64,000 nt of DNA, taken from Aequorivita xiaoshiensis. Its GTDB lineage: Bacteria; Bacteroidota; Bacteroidia; Flavobacteriales; Flavobacteriaceae. Below are positions 9,337 through 18,439 of the stretch, piece after piece. The notes under the pieces are model-generated. The model worked only from the letters and a program-made list of their open reading frames with translations. It did not search any database and was not told the DNA's origin. Within the stretch, counting starts at the first letter, position 1; each line of letters opens with the position of its first letter. A program made the position numbers and the translations under genes. The DNA lies in the NCBI RefSeq assembly GCF_022008395.1, contig NZ_JAIRBB010000001.1, positions 124,001 to 188,000 of the forward strand, given 5' to 3'.

Positions 9337-9841
9337 TTAAGGAAAGTCCTACAACCGAATAAATTGCCCACCCGTGAATTCCGTGATGTAAAAATGAAAA
9401 GTTGATCGCCTCTTGTGCAATAAGAGATGGCTCTTCTCCCGCTAAACGCGGCGGAGAAAGATAATCTCGAACAGGGTCGGCAATACTAAAAAGCACTAAT
9501 CCATTTCCTATTCCTGCACTAAACAACATCGCGAACCAAGCCCATAAACTAAATTCTGGCTTCGCCTTCTTACCTCCAATTCGGATTTTCCCGAATTTAC
9601 TAAAAGCCATGTACAAGCAAAAAACTATAAATAAGTTTACCGCTAAAGTGTAAATCCACCCACCATGTGCAGATACTGCAGTTTGGGCAATTCCAAAATA
9701 GTGTTCGGCTTCATCTTCAAAAATAAGAGTAAACCCAACACTAAAAATCACAACCGCAATGGCAGAAAAAAATACTGTTTTATTAACTACTAGACCAAGA
9801 AATGTTGAAGTGCTGTCCTTACGAGTAACTTTAATCGACAT
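9314..9841 (-). pseudogene. N-terminal remnant of a BCCT-family betaine/choline/carnitine transporter
   Basis: The 175-residue frame has two to three transmembrane helices (about 18-38, 55-77, 96-115) and clear BCCT signatures: FSLWAWFAMLFSAGIGNGLV and the HHGIHGWAIYSVVGLSL stretch. BCCT transporters usually have about 500-650 residues and 12 helices. Here homology stops after GLSL at about 9338, the frame reads seven more residues and terminates at 9314. The sequence after the break matches the C-terminal part of a UspA protein in a different frame. A deletion of at least about 1 kb joined the two genes. Transport activity is not expected. Confidence 0.85.
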
Positions 9842-10055
9842 ATATAAATGGTTTATTAAATAATTAGAGATTTAAATTTATGAAGATTCGTTTCACTTAA
9901 ATCTTTTAAGTACTTCTGAAAAGCTGTCTATAAACAATTTCCTTAGAAAGCTTTTATAAAATTTAAAGCTGACATTATACCATAAATTAATTCGATTTAC
10001 AAATAATTCTAAAATTATACCTAATCGTTGAGCTTTAAGAGACTACATTTTTAAG

Positions 10056-10063
10056 TAAATTTG
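10056..10063 (+). promoter_or_regulatory. Bacteroidetes -7 promoter box upstream of the aminotransferase fusion
   Basis: TAAATTTG matches TAnnTTTG and lies 24 bases before the start codon. A TTTA at 10034-10037, 18 bases upstream, may be a weak -33 element. Confidence 0.55.
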
Positions 10064-10087
10064 TTACTGTAACACTCCAATAAAGCT

Positions 10088-13000
10088 ATGTCTAAAATCA
10101 CTGCTCAAGAAGCTTCCAAAATCGCTCAAAAACATTTTAAAATAACCGCCGAAGCTATCGAGCTGGACGGTTATGAGGATGAAAATTTTCTTTTAGAAAC
10201 AAATACAGAAGAGAAATATCTTCTAAAAATTTCTTCTGAAAAAAACAATGCGTTACTGAATTTTCAGAATAAAATATTAAGCCATCTTTCAACCAAAAAC
10301 CTGCCTTTTCAAACTTCAAGAGTTCTTAAATCTGAAAATGGCAATTCCCTTGTAACACTTTCCAATGGCAAAACCGCACGATTACTCTCTTGGGTTCCTG
10401 GCCGTATTTGGGCGGATGTAAATCCTAAAACTGAACGCTTAAGAACTAATTTAGGTGAAGCAGCAGGAAGTTTAACCAACGCTTTACAGGACTTCAAAAA
10501 CACTTCAGCTAATAGAAGATTAGAATGGGATTTAGCGAATTCAGATTGGACAAACAACCATATTAATCGTTTCAATGGAGAAGAAAAAGTTGCGATTCAA
10601 CACTTTCAAACTAGGTTTTTAGAGATTCAGCCTATTTATAAAAATCTCCCGAAGAGCATTATACACAATGATATAAACGATTACAACATCTTGGTAACTT
10701 CTGATTTAGTAGAACCAAAAATTTCAGGGTTAATAGATTTTGGAGATTCAGTTTTTACTCAAACCGTAAATGATCTCGCCATAACTTTAGCCTATGCGAT
10801 TACAGAAATTCCCGACCCGCTTTCTGCAGCTTTAGACATAGTGAAAGCTTATAACAAAAACTATAGCTTTTCTGAAGACGAATTAAAATGTCTTTACACT
10901 TTGGTTGGAATGCGTTTGGCTACAACACTTACCAATGCCTCCATTAAAAAAGAAGAATTTCCTGACGATGAATACTATGTTATAAGCGAAAAACCTGCTC
11001 AGAATTTACTGCTGAAATGGTTTAAAGTAAATGAGAGTTTTGCAAATTATTCTTTCCGAAATGCTTGTGGATACTCAGCACATCCATTGGAAGAAAAGTT
11101 TGAAATTTGGGCGAAAAGCAATCAAATTTCCTTGAAAACTATATTTCCCACTGTCACTTCAGAAAAAATCGTGAACTTAGATATGAGTGTTGGCAGCACT
11201 TTATTAGGAAATATTTCAGAATACAACGATCCTGAAGTTTCAGAATTTAAACTAAAACAATTTCAGAAACACTACCCAAAAACCATACTCTTAAATGGCT
11301 ATTTAGAAACTCGACCTTTCTACACAACCGACGCTTTTAAAAGTGAAGGTAATAACGGCCCTGAGTATCGCACCGTACATTTGGGAACTGATTTCTGGGT
11401 GCCGGCAGAAACACCAGTTCACGCACCTTTTGACGCTATTGTAAAAGTAATCCACCACAATAATTACGATAAGGATTATGGCCCTATGATAATCTTAGAA
11501 CACAGTTTTGAAGGGGATTCATTTTACACACTTTATGGACATTTAACGCTGAGTTCTCTTGATATTTTAAAACCTGGACAAGCTGTAAAACAAGGTGATC
11601 TTATAGCCTATATCGGATCTCCAAGTGAAAATGGAAACTGGGCGCCACACTTACATTTTCAAATTATTTTGGATCTTTTAGGGAATAACGAAAACTTCAA
11701 CGGCGTTGCGATACCGGCAAAAGTTGATGTTTGGAAAAGCATTTGCCCTAATCCGAATCTGATATTTAAAGAAGAACTTGAGAATTTAGAGCAAGAGCTT
11801 TCAGAAGAAAGTATGATTGAATTCAGAAAAGATCACCTTGGGAAAAGTTTGAGTCTTTCGTATGAAAAACCTTTGCATATTGTACGCGGTGAAGGCGTTT
11901 ATTTGATAGATATTAAAGGAAGAAAATATCTAGACACCGTAAACAATGTAAACCATGTTGGACATCAGCATCCAAAAGTAGTTTCGGCAGGGCAAAGACA
12001 AATGGCCGTTTTAAACACAAACACCCGCTATCTACACAAAGAAATTATAGCTTATGCTGAAGCACTGCTGAAAAAGCTTCCAGAACATCTATCGGTGATT
12101 CACATTGTAAATTCTGGTAGCGAAGCTAATGAACTTGCTCTGCGAATGGCGAAAACGGTAACTGGCAATAATGATATTTTAGCTATTGAAGTTGGATACC
12201 ACGGAAATACTAATGCCGTGATGGATGTGAGTTCTTATAAGTTTGAAGGTAAAGGTGGTTTCCCAAAACCTGAGACGACGCATATTTTACCACTGCCCGA
12301 TTCATACCGCGGGAAATATTCTGGAGATAACTGCGGTGTAGATTATGCCCAACACGCCAAGGAAATTATTGAAACTTTAAAAGCAGAAGGGAAAGAAATT
12401 GCAGGGTTTATTGGGGAAACACTTATAAGTTGTGGCGGACAAATTGTTCCACCTAAAGATTATTTCAAAAAAGTTTACAAACACGTTCACGAAGCTGGTG
12501 GTATTTGCATAGCCGATGAAGTACAAACAGGTTTCGGACGAATGGGAAAAACCTTTTGGGCATTTGAGCTTTACGATGTTAAACCAGATATCGTTACCAT
12601 GGGAAAACCTGCAGGAAATGGGCATCCATTAGCAGTTGTGGCTTGTACAAAAGAAGTTGCAGAAAAATTTAATACAGGTATGGAATACTTCAACACCTTT
12701 GGTGGTAATCCTGTTTCTTGCGCCATTGGTCGCACTGTTTTAGAAATTATCGATGAAGAAAACCTTCAACAAAATGCTTTGGAAGTTGGTGGGTTTTTAA
12801 AAACTGAATTAAAAAGTTTACAGAAACAATTTCCAATAATTGGCGATGTGCGCGGGGAAGGACTGTTTTTAGGCTTCGAATTAAATGATTCACATAAAAA
12901 CCCATTGCCTGACCATGCTTCTTATTTGGCAAATAGAATGAAACAATTTGGGATTTTAATGAGTATTGATGGCCCAGACCACAATGTTTTAAAAATAAAA

Positions 13001-13096
13001 CCGCCAATCGTTTTTAGTAAACAGAATGTAGAAGAGCTTATTCTTAGACTGAATACTGTTTTTGGTGAAGATTATATGTCCTTCGGCTACGCTTAG
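10088..13096 (+). CDS. Three-domain fusion: APH-type kinase, M23 peptidase-like domain, class III aminotransferase/phospho-lyase
   Basis: The 1002-residue protein has three parts. Residues 1-330 resemble aminoglycoside phosphotransferase/choline kinase folds, with the catalytic loop HNDINDYN (His193, Asp195, Asn200) and the metal site LIDFGD. Residues about 400-555 are LytM/M23-like, with His431, Asp435 and HLHF (His521, His523). Residues about 585-995 are a PLP class III aminotransferase with [10 protein letters not shown] and PLP lysine Lys840 in TMGKPAGNG. The same order is known in a bacterial family related to ethanolamine-phosphate phospho-lyase. No signal peptide is present, so the M23 part would be cytoplasmic. 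It probably phosphorylates then eliminates or transaminates an amino-alcohol; substrate unproven. Confidence 0.88.
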   Translation: MSKITAQEASKIAQKHFKITAEAIELDGYEDENFLLETNTEEKYLLKISSEKNNALLNFQNKILSHLSTKNLPFQTSRVLKSENGNSLVTLSNGKTARLLSWVPGRIWADVNPKTERLRTNLGEAAGSLTNALQDFKNTSANRRLEWDLANSDWTNNHINRFNGEEKVAIQHFQTRFLEIQPIYKNLPKSIIHNDINDYNILVTSDLVEPKISGLIDFGDSVFTQTVNDLAITLAYAITEIPDPLSAALDIVKAYNKNYSFSEDELKCLYTLVGMRLATTLTNASIKKEEFPDDEYYVISEKPAQNLLLKWFKVNESFANYSFRNACGYSAHPLEEKFEIWAKSNQISLKTIFPTVTSEKIVNLDMSVGSTLLGNISEYNDPEVSEFKLKQFQKHYPKTILLNGYLETRPFYTTDAFKSEGNNGPEYRTVHLGTDFWVPAETPVHAPFDAIVKVIHHNNYDKDYGPMIILEHSFEGDSFYTLYGHLTLSSLDILKPGQAVKQGDLIAYIGSPSENGNWAPHLHFQIILDLLGNNENFNGVAIPAKVDVWKSICPNPNLIFKEELENLEQELSEESMIEFRKDHLGKSLSLSYEKPLHIVRGEGVYLIDIKGRKYLDTVNNVNHVGHQHPKVVSAGQRQMAVLNTNTRYLHKEIIAYAEALLKKLPEHLSVIHIVNSGSEANELALRMAKTVTGNNDILAIEVGYHGNTNAVMDVSSYKFEGKGGFPKPETTHILPLPDSYRGKYSGDNCGVDYAQHAKEIIETLKAEGKEIAGFIGETLISCGGQIVPPKDYFKKVYKHVHEAGGICIADEVQTGFGRMGKTFWAFELYDVKPDIVTMGKPAGNGHPLAVVACTKEVAEKFNTGMEYFNTFGGNPVSCAIGRTVLEIIDEENLQQNALEVGGFLKTELKSLQKQFPIIGDVRGEGLFLGFELNDSHKNPLPDHASYLANRMKQFGILMSIDGPDHNVLKIKPPIVFSKQNVEELILRLNTVFGEDYMSFGYA

Positions 13097-13144
13097 AAAC
13101 CATTGAAATTTTAATAAAGGAACTCTTTGTCAAAACCCTCGATT

Positions 13145-13573
13145 ATGAAAAAAACACTTCTACTTTTCTGCTTATTTACAACGCTAACTGCTGTTTCCCA
13201 AACAGAAGTTTCTGATAAAGAAGCAATTCTTTCGGTATTAAAATCACAAGAAAAAGCTTGGAATCAATTCGACTTAGAAGGATATATGCAAGGCTACTGG
13301 AAGAGTGATTCTTTGAAGTTTTACGGGAGTAGCGGCCTTACAAACGGGTGGCAAAAAACATTAAGCAACTACAAAAAGTCCTATCCTACGAAAGAACATA
13401 CAGGAACCTTAAATTTCACAATCGATGCAATCACCAAAATTGAAGAAAACTCCTATCACGTGATGGGGCAATACCATTTGGTTCGAAAAATGGGCAATGC
13501 AAATGGTGTTTTCTTAATTATCTTCAAAAAGATTGATGGCGAGTGGAGAATTGTAGCCGATATGAGTTGTTAA
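13145..13573 (+). CDS. Secreted NTF2-like (DUF4440-type) protein
   Basis: 142 residues with a signal peptide (MKKTLLLFCLFTTLTAVSQ) and an NTF2-like fold: ILSVLKSQEKAWNQFDLEGY, then the strand-rich end with FLIIFKKIDGEWRIVADMS. I chose the ATG at 13145 because an upstream TTG (13127) would only add residues ahead of the signal peptide. Function is not defined; related domains bind small ligands or act as ketosteroid-isomerase-like enzymes. The stop codon overlaps the convergent gene's stop (TTAA at 13570-13573). Confidence 0.78.
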   Translation: MKKTLLLFCLFTTLTAVSQTEVSDKEAILSVLKSQEKAWNQFDLEGYMQGYWKSDSLKFYGSSGLTNGWQKTLSNYKKSYPTKEHTGTLNFTIDAITKIEENSYHVMGQYHLVRKMGNANGVFLIIFKKIDGEWRIVADMSC

Positions 13574-14565
13574 CTTCCCTTTATTCGCTCCCAAAGATCT
13601 GAAAGAAGTCTTTTGGCCTCACTCCTATCCTTTGGCTCTTCAGTAACAACAACCTTATCACCTACCTTATCTAAACGAAAACTAAAGGCGAATTTTCCAA
13701 CACTCTGATCTACACTCATCATCCCAAAACGAAGATCGTTAAGGTAAATTCCGCCTTCTTTTTCAGAAACAGTATACCAACCCTGGGTGATTTTGATAAG
13801 TTGTTTTACCTTGTCTTCATTGGCTAAATCGCCAAGGGCCTCGTGGTTTTTAGGATGCGAAAAAAATTGAATTGGTTTGGTATCAAAAAAAGAGTAATCG
13901 CCAATTAGAAAAGCATCTTCAGTTTCCACATTTGCGGTCCATAGAATTGTATTAAATGGGCTAGGCTTCGTTTGCAATTCTACGTAATCAATGTTTTGAT
14001 CTTGTAATGCGTTTTCAAACTTCAGGTATGTAATTCCTTTTAGGATTATGGTAATTACCATATAACTACTACTCACAATTAATCCTAGATTATTAAACTT
14101 TTGTCTTTTAATACTTCCTCTTTTCTGAAGCATTGCCAAAATCAAAAATATTAGAAATGGCAAGGTATAGAGTGGGTCTATTACAAATATGTTTTTAAAT
14201 GCCAATCGGATATCAAATGGCCAAAAAAGTTGGGTTCCCCAAGTAGTATGTGCATCTAACAAGGGATGAGTAACAAAACACATAAACCAGAATAAAAACC
14301 ATTCTTTTAATCTGGCTCGTTTGTCCCATTTTGTACACATCCAGGCGAAAAACAATCCAAAAGCAATGGAAAAAATAATTGAGTGTGTAAACCCTCGGTG
14401 GATTTCTAAAGCATTAACTGTATCGGTAAAATGACTTGAAAGCACGTCTAAATCGGGGATTGTACCTGCAATTGCACCCAAAGCCATAGCTTTGTTTCCA
14501 ATCTTTTTTCCTAAAACTGCTTCACCTACTGCGGCTCCTAAAACTATCTGTGTAACTGAATCCAT
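13570..14565 (-). CDS. YdjM/DUF457-type membrane-bound metal-dependent hydrolase
   Basis: The 331-residue protein begins MDSVTQIVLGAAVGEAVLG and carries the family motifs IPDLDVLSSHF and HRGFTHS, with a later DAHTTWGTQLFWPF stretch. Several transmembrane helices lie at about 55-75, 85-100, 130-150 and 160-180, followed by a soluble C-terminal part. This family (YdjM, sometimes called LexA-regulated membrane hydrolase) has conserved Asp/His that suggest a metal site, but the reaction is unknown. It sits 10 bases after the MutS-like gene and is the last gene of a leftward run. Confidence 0.82.
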   Translation of the reverse strand: MDSVTQIVLGAAVGEAVLGKKIGNKAMALGAIAGTIPDLDVLSSHFTDTVNALEIHRGFTHSIIFSIAFGLFFAWMCTKWDKRARLKEWFLFWFMCFVTHPLLDAHTTWGTQLFWPFDIRLAFKNIFVIDPLYTLPFLIFLILAMLQKRGSIKRQKFNNLGLIVSSSYMVITIILKGITYLKFENALQDQNIDYVELQTKPSPFNTILWTANVETEDAFLIGDYSFFDTKPIQFFSHPKNHEALGDLANEDKVKQLIKITQGWYTVSEKEGGIYLNDLRFGMMSVDQSVGKFAFSFRLDKVGDKVVVTEEPKDRSEAKRLLSDLWERIKGS

Positions 14566-14575
14566 TATAAAAAAA

Positions 14576-16348
14576 CTAATCTACTATCTCCATTTTCTTC
14601 AACAAAAATGAAGCATTCATATTTTGACAAATTCCAGGTTTAAAAGTATAATCGAAAAAGAGTTCGTCGTTTTCTATGCGAGCATCGAAGAAGTAATTTT
14701 TTACTTCCGACAATTCATCTGCTGCAGCACACAAACTTAAATCGTGGGTTGCTATAATTCCTGTAGAATTACTCGCTACAAGTTTTTCAACAAACTTTCG
14801 AGAGCCAATAGCTTTATCAGTACTGTTTGTCCCTTTTAAAATCTCGTCTAAAATGATAAAATAACGGTCGGTTTTAATTTCGTCGACTATAAATTTTAAA
14901 CGCTTTAACTCACTAAAGAAATACGATTCATCATCTGTTAAACTATCAGTAGTTCGCATACTTGTGATGAGTTTTATTGGATTGTATTCAGCTTTTTCAG
15001 CAGAAACAGGCAATCCCATATTTCCCATTACTATTTGTAGCGAAACCGTTCTTAGAAACGTACTTTTCCCTGCCATATTTGCTCCTGTCACAATAAAAAA
15101 TTCTTCTGAATTTATTAAAATGTCATTTCGAACCATAACCGATTCATCAAGTAATGGATGTCCAGCACCATTTACTTTTAAAACGGGAACCCTATCGTTA
15201 ATTTCAGGGAAAACATAATGAGGATGATTAAACGCGAAGTTCCCTAAACTGTTATAAGCATCGAAGAAGGTTATAACCTCAAACCAATGTGGAACACTCG
15301 CTTTATGTGCATTAATCCACTCTTCAATATGATAACATTGGTGAAGGTTGCGAAGTGTAAATCCATTGATTATCGGACCAAAGAGCATGATATTCCCTTG
15401 TTCTAAAACATCCAAATACCTAGAGAATTTTTTCAAGGTGGTTGAAGCTTTTGTGTCGGTCTCAATTACAGAATTACGTTTTTTAGAGAGTATTTCTGAA
15501 GTAAATTCTTCATCTTCTATCTCTAAAATCAGTTTATGAAATTGGTCGAAAATGCTTTGTAGCTTGGAGGTACGAGATGATAGTTCATTTATTTTTTTCC
15601 CATAAATACCAGTAAGGACAAAACCTAATAAAAACCATCCAGCAGTAACATAACCTGAAAGTAAATCGAGGTAATTTAAAACAAAAAACCCAACAGATAC
15701 AATAGTGAAAACAAATGAAACTGGTTTAATCCACTTTGGCGCAAATGCTTTATAATCTTTCAACCAACTTGTAACATCGGTTACTGAGGCTTCAGTTTTT
15801 ACTAGGGAAGCAATACTTGAGAAACGTTGACGCCACTCAGCTTTCTCAGCTATTTCTTGAATAGCTTTTTGCTTTTCAGGAATAGCATCAACCTTGTTTT
15901 CGGTGAAAATTTCAGCTAGATAGTCTGAGCCGCTTTCAAGGGCTGTTCTGTTTAAATATTGGAAGAAAGAGCCACGTCCAAAAAGATCGATATCCTGACT
16001 GTAAAAATGGTTAGGATTTAAATACCTTTCTCCTGAAGGCAAATGATGAAAAGCTCTATTTAAAACTTCTAATTCCGTTTCATTTTGAGCTATCAATGCT
16101 TTTCTTAAGTCTCTTTCATATTGCAGCGCGCTATGCTTAGTAACTAAATAGATGAAAGTGATAATAGCAATAAATATTATAGCAATTATCACTTTTACAT
16201 TTCCGAAGAAAAAATAAACTCCAAAACACGCTAATAAAAAAACCAGCAATCGAATACTGCTGGAAATAGCGAGTTTGCGTTTTAAGTTTTGCAACTCCTC
16301 GGTGTAGATCTTAATCTGTTGCTTATAAAATTCTGATGGTTTGTTCAT
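14576..16348 (-). CDS. MutS-like ATPase with N-terminal membrane segments
   Basis: 590 residues. Two hydrophobic pairs (about 25-70 and 205-245) precede a MutS core/lever region and a C-terminal MutS ATPase with Walker A GANMAGKST (Lys428), FFSELKRL and Walker B YFIILDEILKGTNSTDK, then ATHDLSL. It lacks the mismatch-binding domain I of MutS, so it belongs to a C-terminal-type MutS group common in Bacteroidetes and annotated simply as MutS-related. A membrane-attached MutS ATPase is unlikely to be the main mismatch-repair protein; its role is unknown. It is followed by the YdjM-type gene (10-base gap) and preceded by the YjbR gene (17-base gap). Confidence 0.88.
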   Translation of the reverse strand: MNKPSEFYKQQIKIYTEELQNLKRKLAISSSIRLLVFLLACFGVYFFFGNVKVIIAIIFIAIITFIYLVTKHSALQYERDLRKALIAQNETELEVLNRAFHHLPSGERYLNPNHFYSQDIDLFGRGSFFQYLNRTALESGSDYLAEIFTENKVDAIPEKQKAIQEIAEKAEWRQRFSSIASLVKTEASVTDVTSWLKDYKAFAPKWIKPVSFVFTIVSVGFFVLNYLDLLSGYVTAGWFLLGFVLTGIYGKKINELSSRTSKLQSIFDQFHKLILEIEDEEFTSEILSKKRNSVIETDTKASTTLKKFSRYLDVLEQGNIMLFGPIINGFTLRNLHQCYHIEEWINAHKASVPHWFEVITFFDAYNSLGNFAFNHPHYVFPEINDRVPVLKVNGAGHPLLDESVMVRNDILINSEEFFIVTGANMAGKSTFLRTVSLQIVMGNMGLPVSAEKAEYNPIKLITSMRTTDSLTDDESYFFSELKRLKFIVDEIKTDRYFIILDEILKGTNSTDKAIGSRKFVEKLVASNSTGIIATHDLSLCAAADELSEVKNYFFDARIENDELFFDYTFKPGICQNMNASFLLKKMEIVD

Positions 16349-16365
16349 TATAGGTATTTTAAAAC

Positions 16366-16743
16366 TTACAAGTCTGAATGACCATTAAGGTTTTGTAATT
16401 CTGCTTGAAGTTTTTTGGTAAGTCCTTTTACTACTAAATTATATGAATGATCAATTAACTCGATAATTAATTCCTGCGGCAAATTTCCTTCTATTTCCAC
16501 AGTATTCCAATGTTTTTTGCTCATATGATACCCAGGAACAATTAATCCGTCGTATTCCTCCCGTAATTCAAGAGCAAGTTCTGGGTCGCATTTTAAATTT
16601 GCTGTAGTGGGAATTGAATCGATACCTGTAAGTGCAAACATCTTCCCCATAACTTTAAAAACAAGGGCTTTATCGTCGAAAGGAAAAGATTCGGTTACTC
16701 CTTTTTTAGAGAGACAGTATTCTCTAAACTCTTCTATATTCAT
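16366..16743 (-). CDS. MmcQ/YjbR-family protein
   Basis: 125 residues matching the YjbR fold: MNIEEFREYCLSKKGVTESF, DDKALVFKVMGKMFALTG and the closing MSKKHWNTVEIEG. Proteins of this CyaY-like fold are often called DNA-binding on structural grounds, without a defined role. It lies between the DUF4230 gene and the MutS-like gene on the same strand and is probably cotranscribed. Confidence 0.88.
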   Translation of the reverse strand: MNIEEFREYCLSKKGVTESFPFDDKALVFKVMGKMFALTGIDSIPTTANLKCDPELALELREEYDGLIVPGYHMSKKHWNTVEIEGNLPQELIIELIDHSYNLVVKGLTKKLQAELQNLNGHSDL

Positions 16744-16784
16744 AGGGGGAATTTTAAACCTAGCAGGTGTGGAGTTTTAAATAT

Positions 16785-17396
16785 TTATTTTTCAAGCTTA
16801 GGCTTATCTTCCAAAGCATAAAGCGCAGAGTAATCCAATTTCCAGTTAATTGTTTCAACTAGTGTTTCCATAAGTTGAATAGTTTCTAAAGCCTGTTTAG
16901 AAGCTTCGTTAAACAAATCGGTTTCAGGGATTTTATCTACTATATGCTTTTTAGCTTCTTGATTAATTTCGGTTAAATCGCTAGCTGTAAAAGGATTTGC
17001 CCACCCTTCGCGTTTATCGTAATATTTAAAATCGGTTTCAATAGTAAGTAGTTCAGGCTGTGGGAAATTTGTTAAGATAATGGTCTTTTTATCCGTATCG
17101 GCTCTCATTTTCACTTTAGTAAGATCGAATCCAATATGTGCTTTTGCTTCTATTAGGACCAAAGCTTTCTTTTTACCCAATAAAAGGTTCACCCACTTGT
17201 CTTTTACATTCTCATAGTAGAATATTTCAGAGAAATCGCCTTCAATTGTGATGAATTTACAAACACTTCGAATTTTCTCCATTAAGATTATTGATTGTGT
17301 GTTTACTTTTTCTTGTTTTCGTACACCACTAAAACGCGCAAAAAGGAAGTAAGCTAAAATGGCACCAGCCGCCAAACCTATAAAAAGATATTCCAT
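16785..17396 (-). CDS. DUF4230 membrane-anchored protein
   Basis: 203 residues with an N-terminal transmembrane helix (about 3-20) and a DUF4230 domain (SIILMEKIRSVCKFITIEGDF and KALVLIEAKAHIGFDLTKV). The family is widespread in Bacteroidetes and Firmicutes and has no known function. It is the first gene of the leftward run to the MutS-like and YdjM-type genes. Confidence 0.85.
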   Translation of the reverse strand: MEYLFIGLAAGAILAYFLFARFSGVRKQEKVNTQSIILMEKIRSVCKFITIEGDFSEIFYYENVKDKWVNLLLGKKKALVLIEAKAHIGFDLTKVKMRADTDKKTIILTNFPQPELLTIETDFKYYDKREGWANPFTASDLTEINQEAKKHIVDKIPETDLFNEASKQALETIQLMETLVETINWKLDYSALYALEDKPKLEK

Positions 17397-17535
17397 AAGA
17401 TTATTTACTTATCTAAAGTTTTAACTAGTACATAGTTTAAAAACAAAATTACAGTTATTAAAGTTAATAGCGATTATTAGCAATAATTATAACCCATTAT
17501 TTAAATCGCTTAGCGTCATAGCATGACTTTTTCAA

Positions 17536-18282
17536 TTAATAGATTTTGTACAAAACGGGCTTGCTTGGGGAGGCATCGTTGTGAAATGAAGCCATCTGTA
17601 AATTGAGCAAATACTCACCGTCTACAATTGAATTTGGAACATATATTAATTCTGTAATCGTACAATCTTTACGTGGGTTTTCTGGATAATTCCAAAATGC
17701 TTTATGCGCCAAAAGTTTCCCGTCGTCCATTTCCTGATCTACAGAAGGAAGATCTATTAACAGGTGCTTTACCCCGATTTCTCTAAGATAATGCGCTGCC
17801 TTCTCGTGAAGAAACGGCCAATTGGTATTAGACCAATGCTTCATTTTTTTTTCTGAAGTGTTTGGTAAGGTTCTTATTACTATAGCCTCAGGTGTTTTCC
17901 TATTTAAGGCCTGCCGAATTGTTTCTTCAAAAATAACTTCATCTTCCCCAACTTCTGTTGTATTTACAGAAATCACTTCAGCTATAAAAAAGAATGTTTT
18001 TAAGGCATCGTTTACAGAATAGAATTCTTCTGAAATATGGCCAAAACTTTCAGTATGTGTTCCATGACCATGGGGATTGAAATAAATATTATTAAAATTC
18101 ACCGAAGCTCCTTCAGAAACTTTTCCTACCCAGTCTTCCATTTGCACAGGTTCTATAGTAGGTTCGGTTAAGTACCAAGCTAGTGGATTTTCTTCATTGG
18201 CTTGTATAGGCAGTGAAATATCCAATGGCTTGGAGAGATCAACATTTATAGTTTGATTATTTATTTCAATAGTAGTTTTCAT
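17536..18282 (-). CDS. Cyclase-family (kynurenine formamidase-like) hydrolase
   Basis: 248 residues of the metal-dependent cyclase/formamidase fold: an N-terminal DISLPI strand, the metal-site region HGHGTHTESFGH (71-82), AIVIRTLPN, and the late KHLLIDLPSVDQEMDD. The canonical HxGTHxD is altered: residue 72 is Gly where the first His is usual, with His at 71 and 73 instead, and Asp is replaced by Glu78. The fold is clear but the substrate is not; members hydrolyse formylkynurenine, cyclic amides or act in polyketide cyclisation. Solitary gene. Confidence 0.8.
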   Translation of the reverse strand: MKTTIEINNQTINVDLSKPLDISLPIQANEENPLAWYLTEPTIEPVQMEDWVGKVSEGASVNFNNIYFNPHGHGTHTESFGHISEEFYSVNDALKTFFFIAEVISVNTTEVGEDEVIFEETIRQALNRKTPEAIVIRTLPNTSEKKMKHWSNTNWPFLHEKAAHYLREIGVKHLLIDLPSVDQEMDDGKLLAHKAFWNYPENPRKDCTITELIYVPNSIVDGEYLLNLQMASFHNDASPSKPVLYKIY

Positions 18283-18439
18283 TATTTAAATTTCAAGTTT
18301 GCAAAACTCAATTCGGTCAAGGTTTTCTTAAGCTTTGAAATTACACAAAGCCAAAAAAAGAAATCTCACAGAATTTAATCAACTAAAGATACAATTTTTA
18401 AAACCTAATTGGTATTGACAATCTGTTTGGATTAAGAGT

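Noticed and set aside
17510-17530. GTCAT-AGC-ATGAC hairpin as a terminator
   Set aside because: Stem is only five pairs and its T-run points away from the gene that ends nearby.
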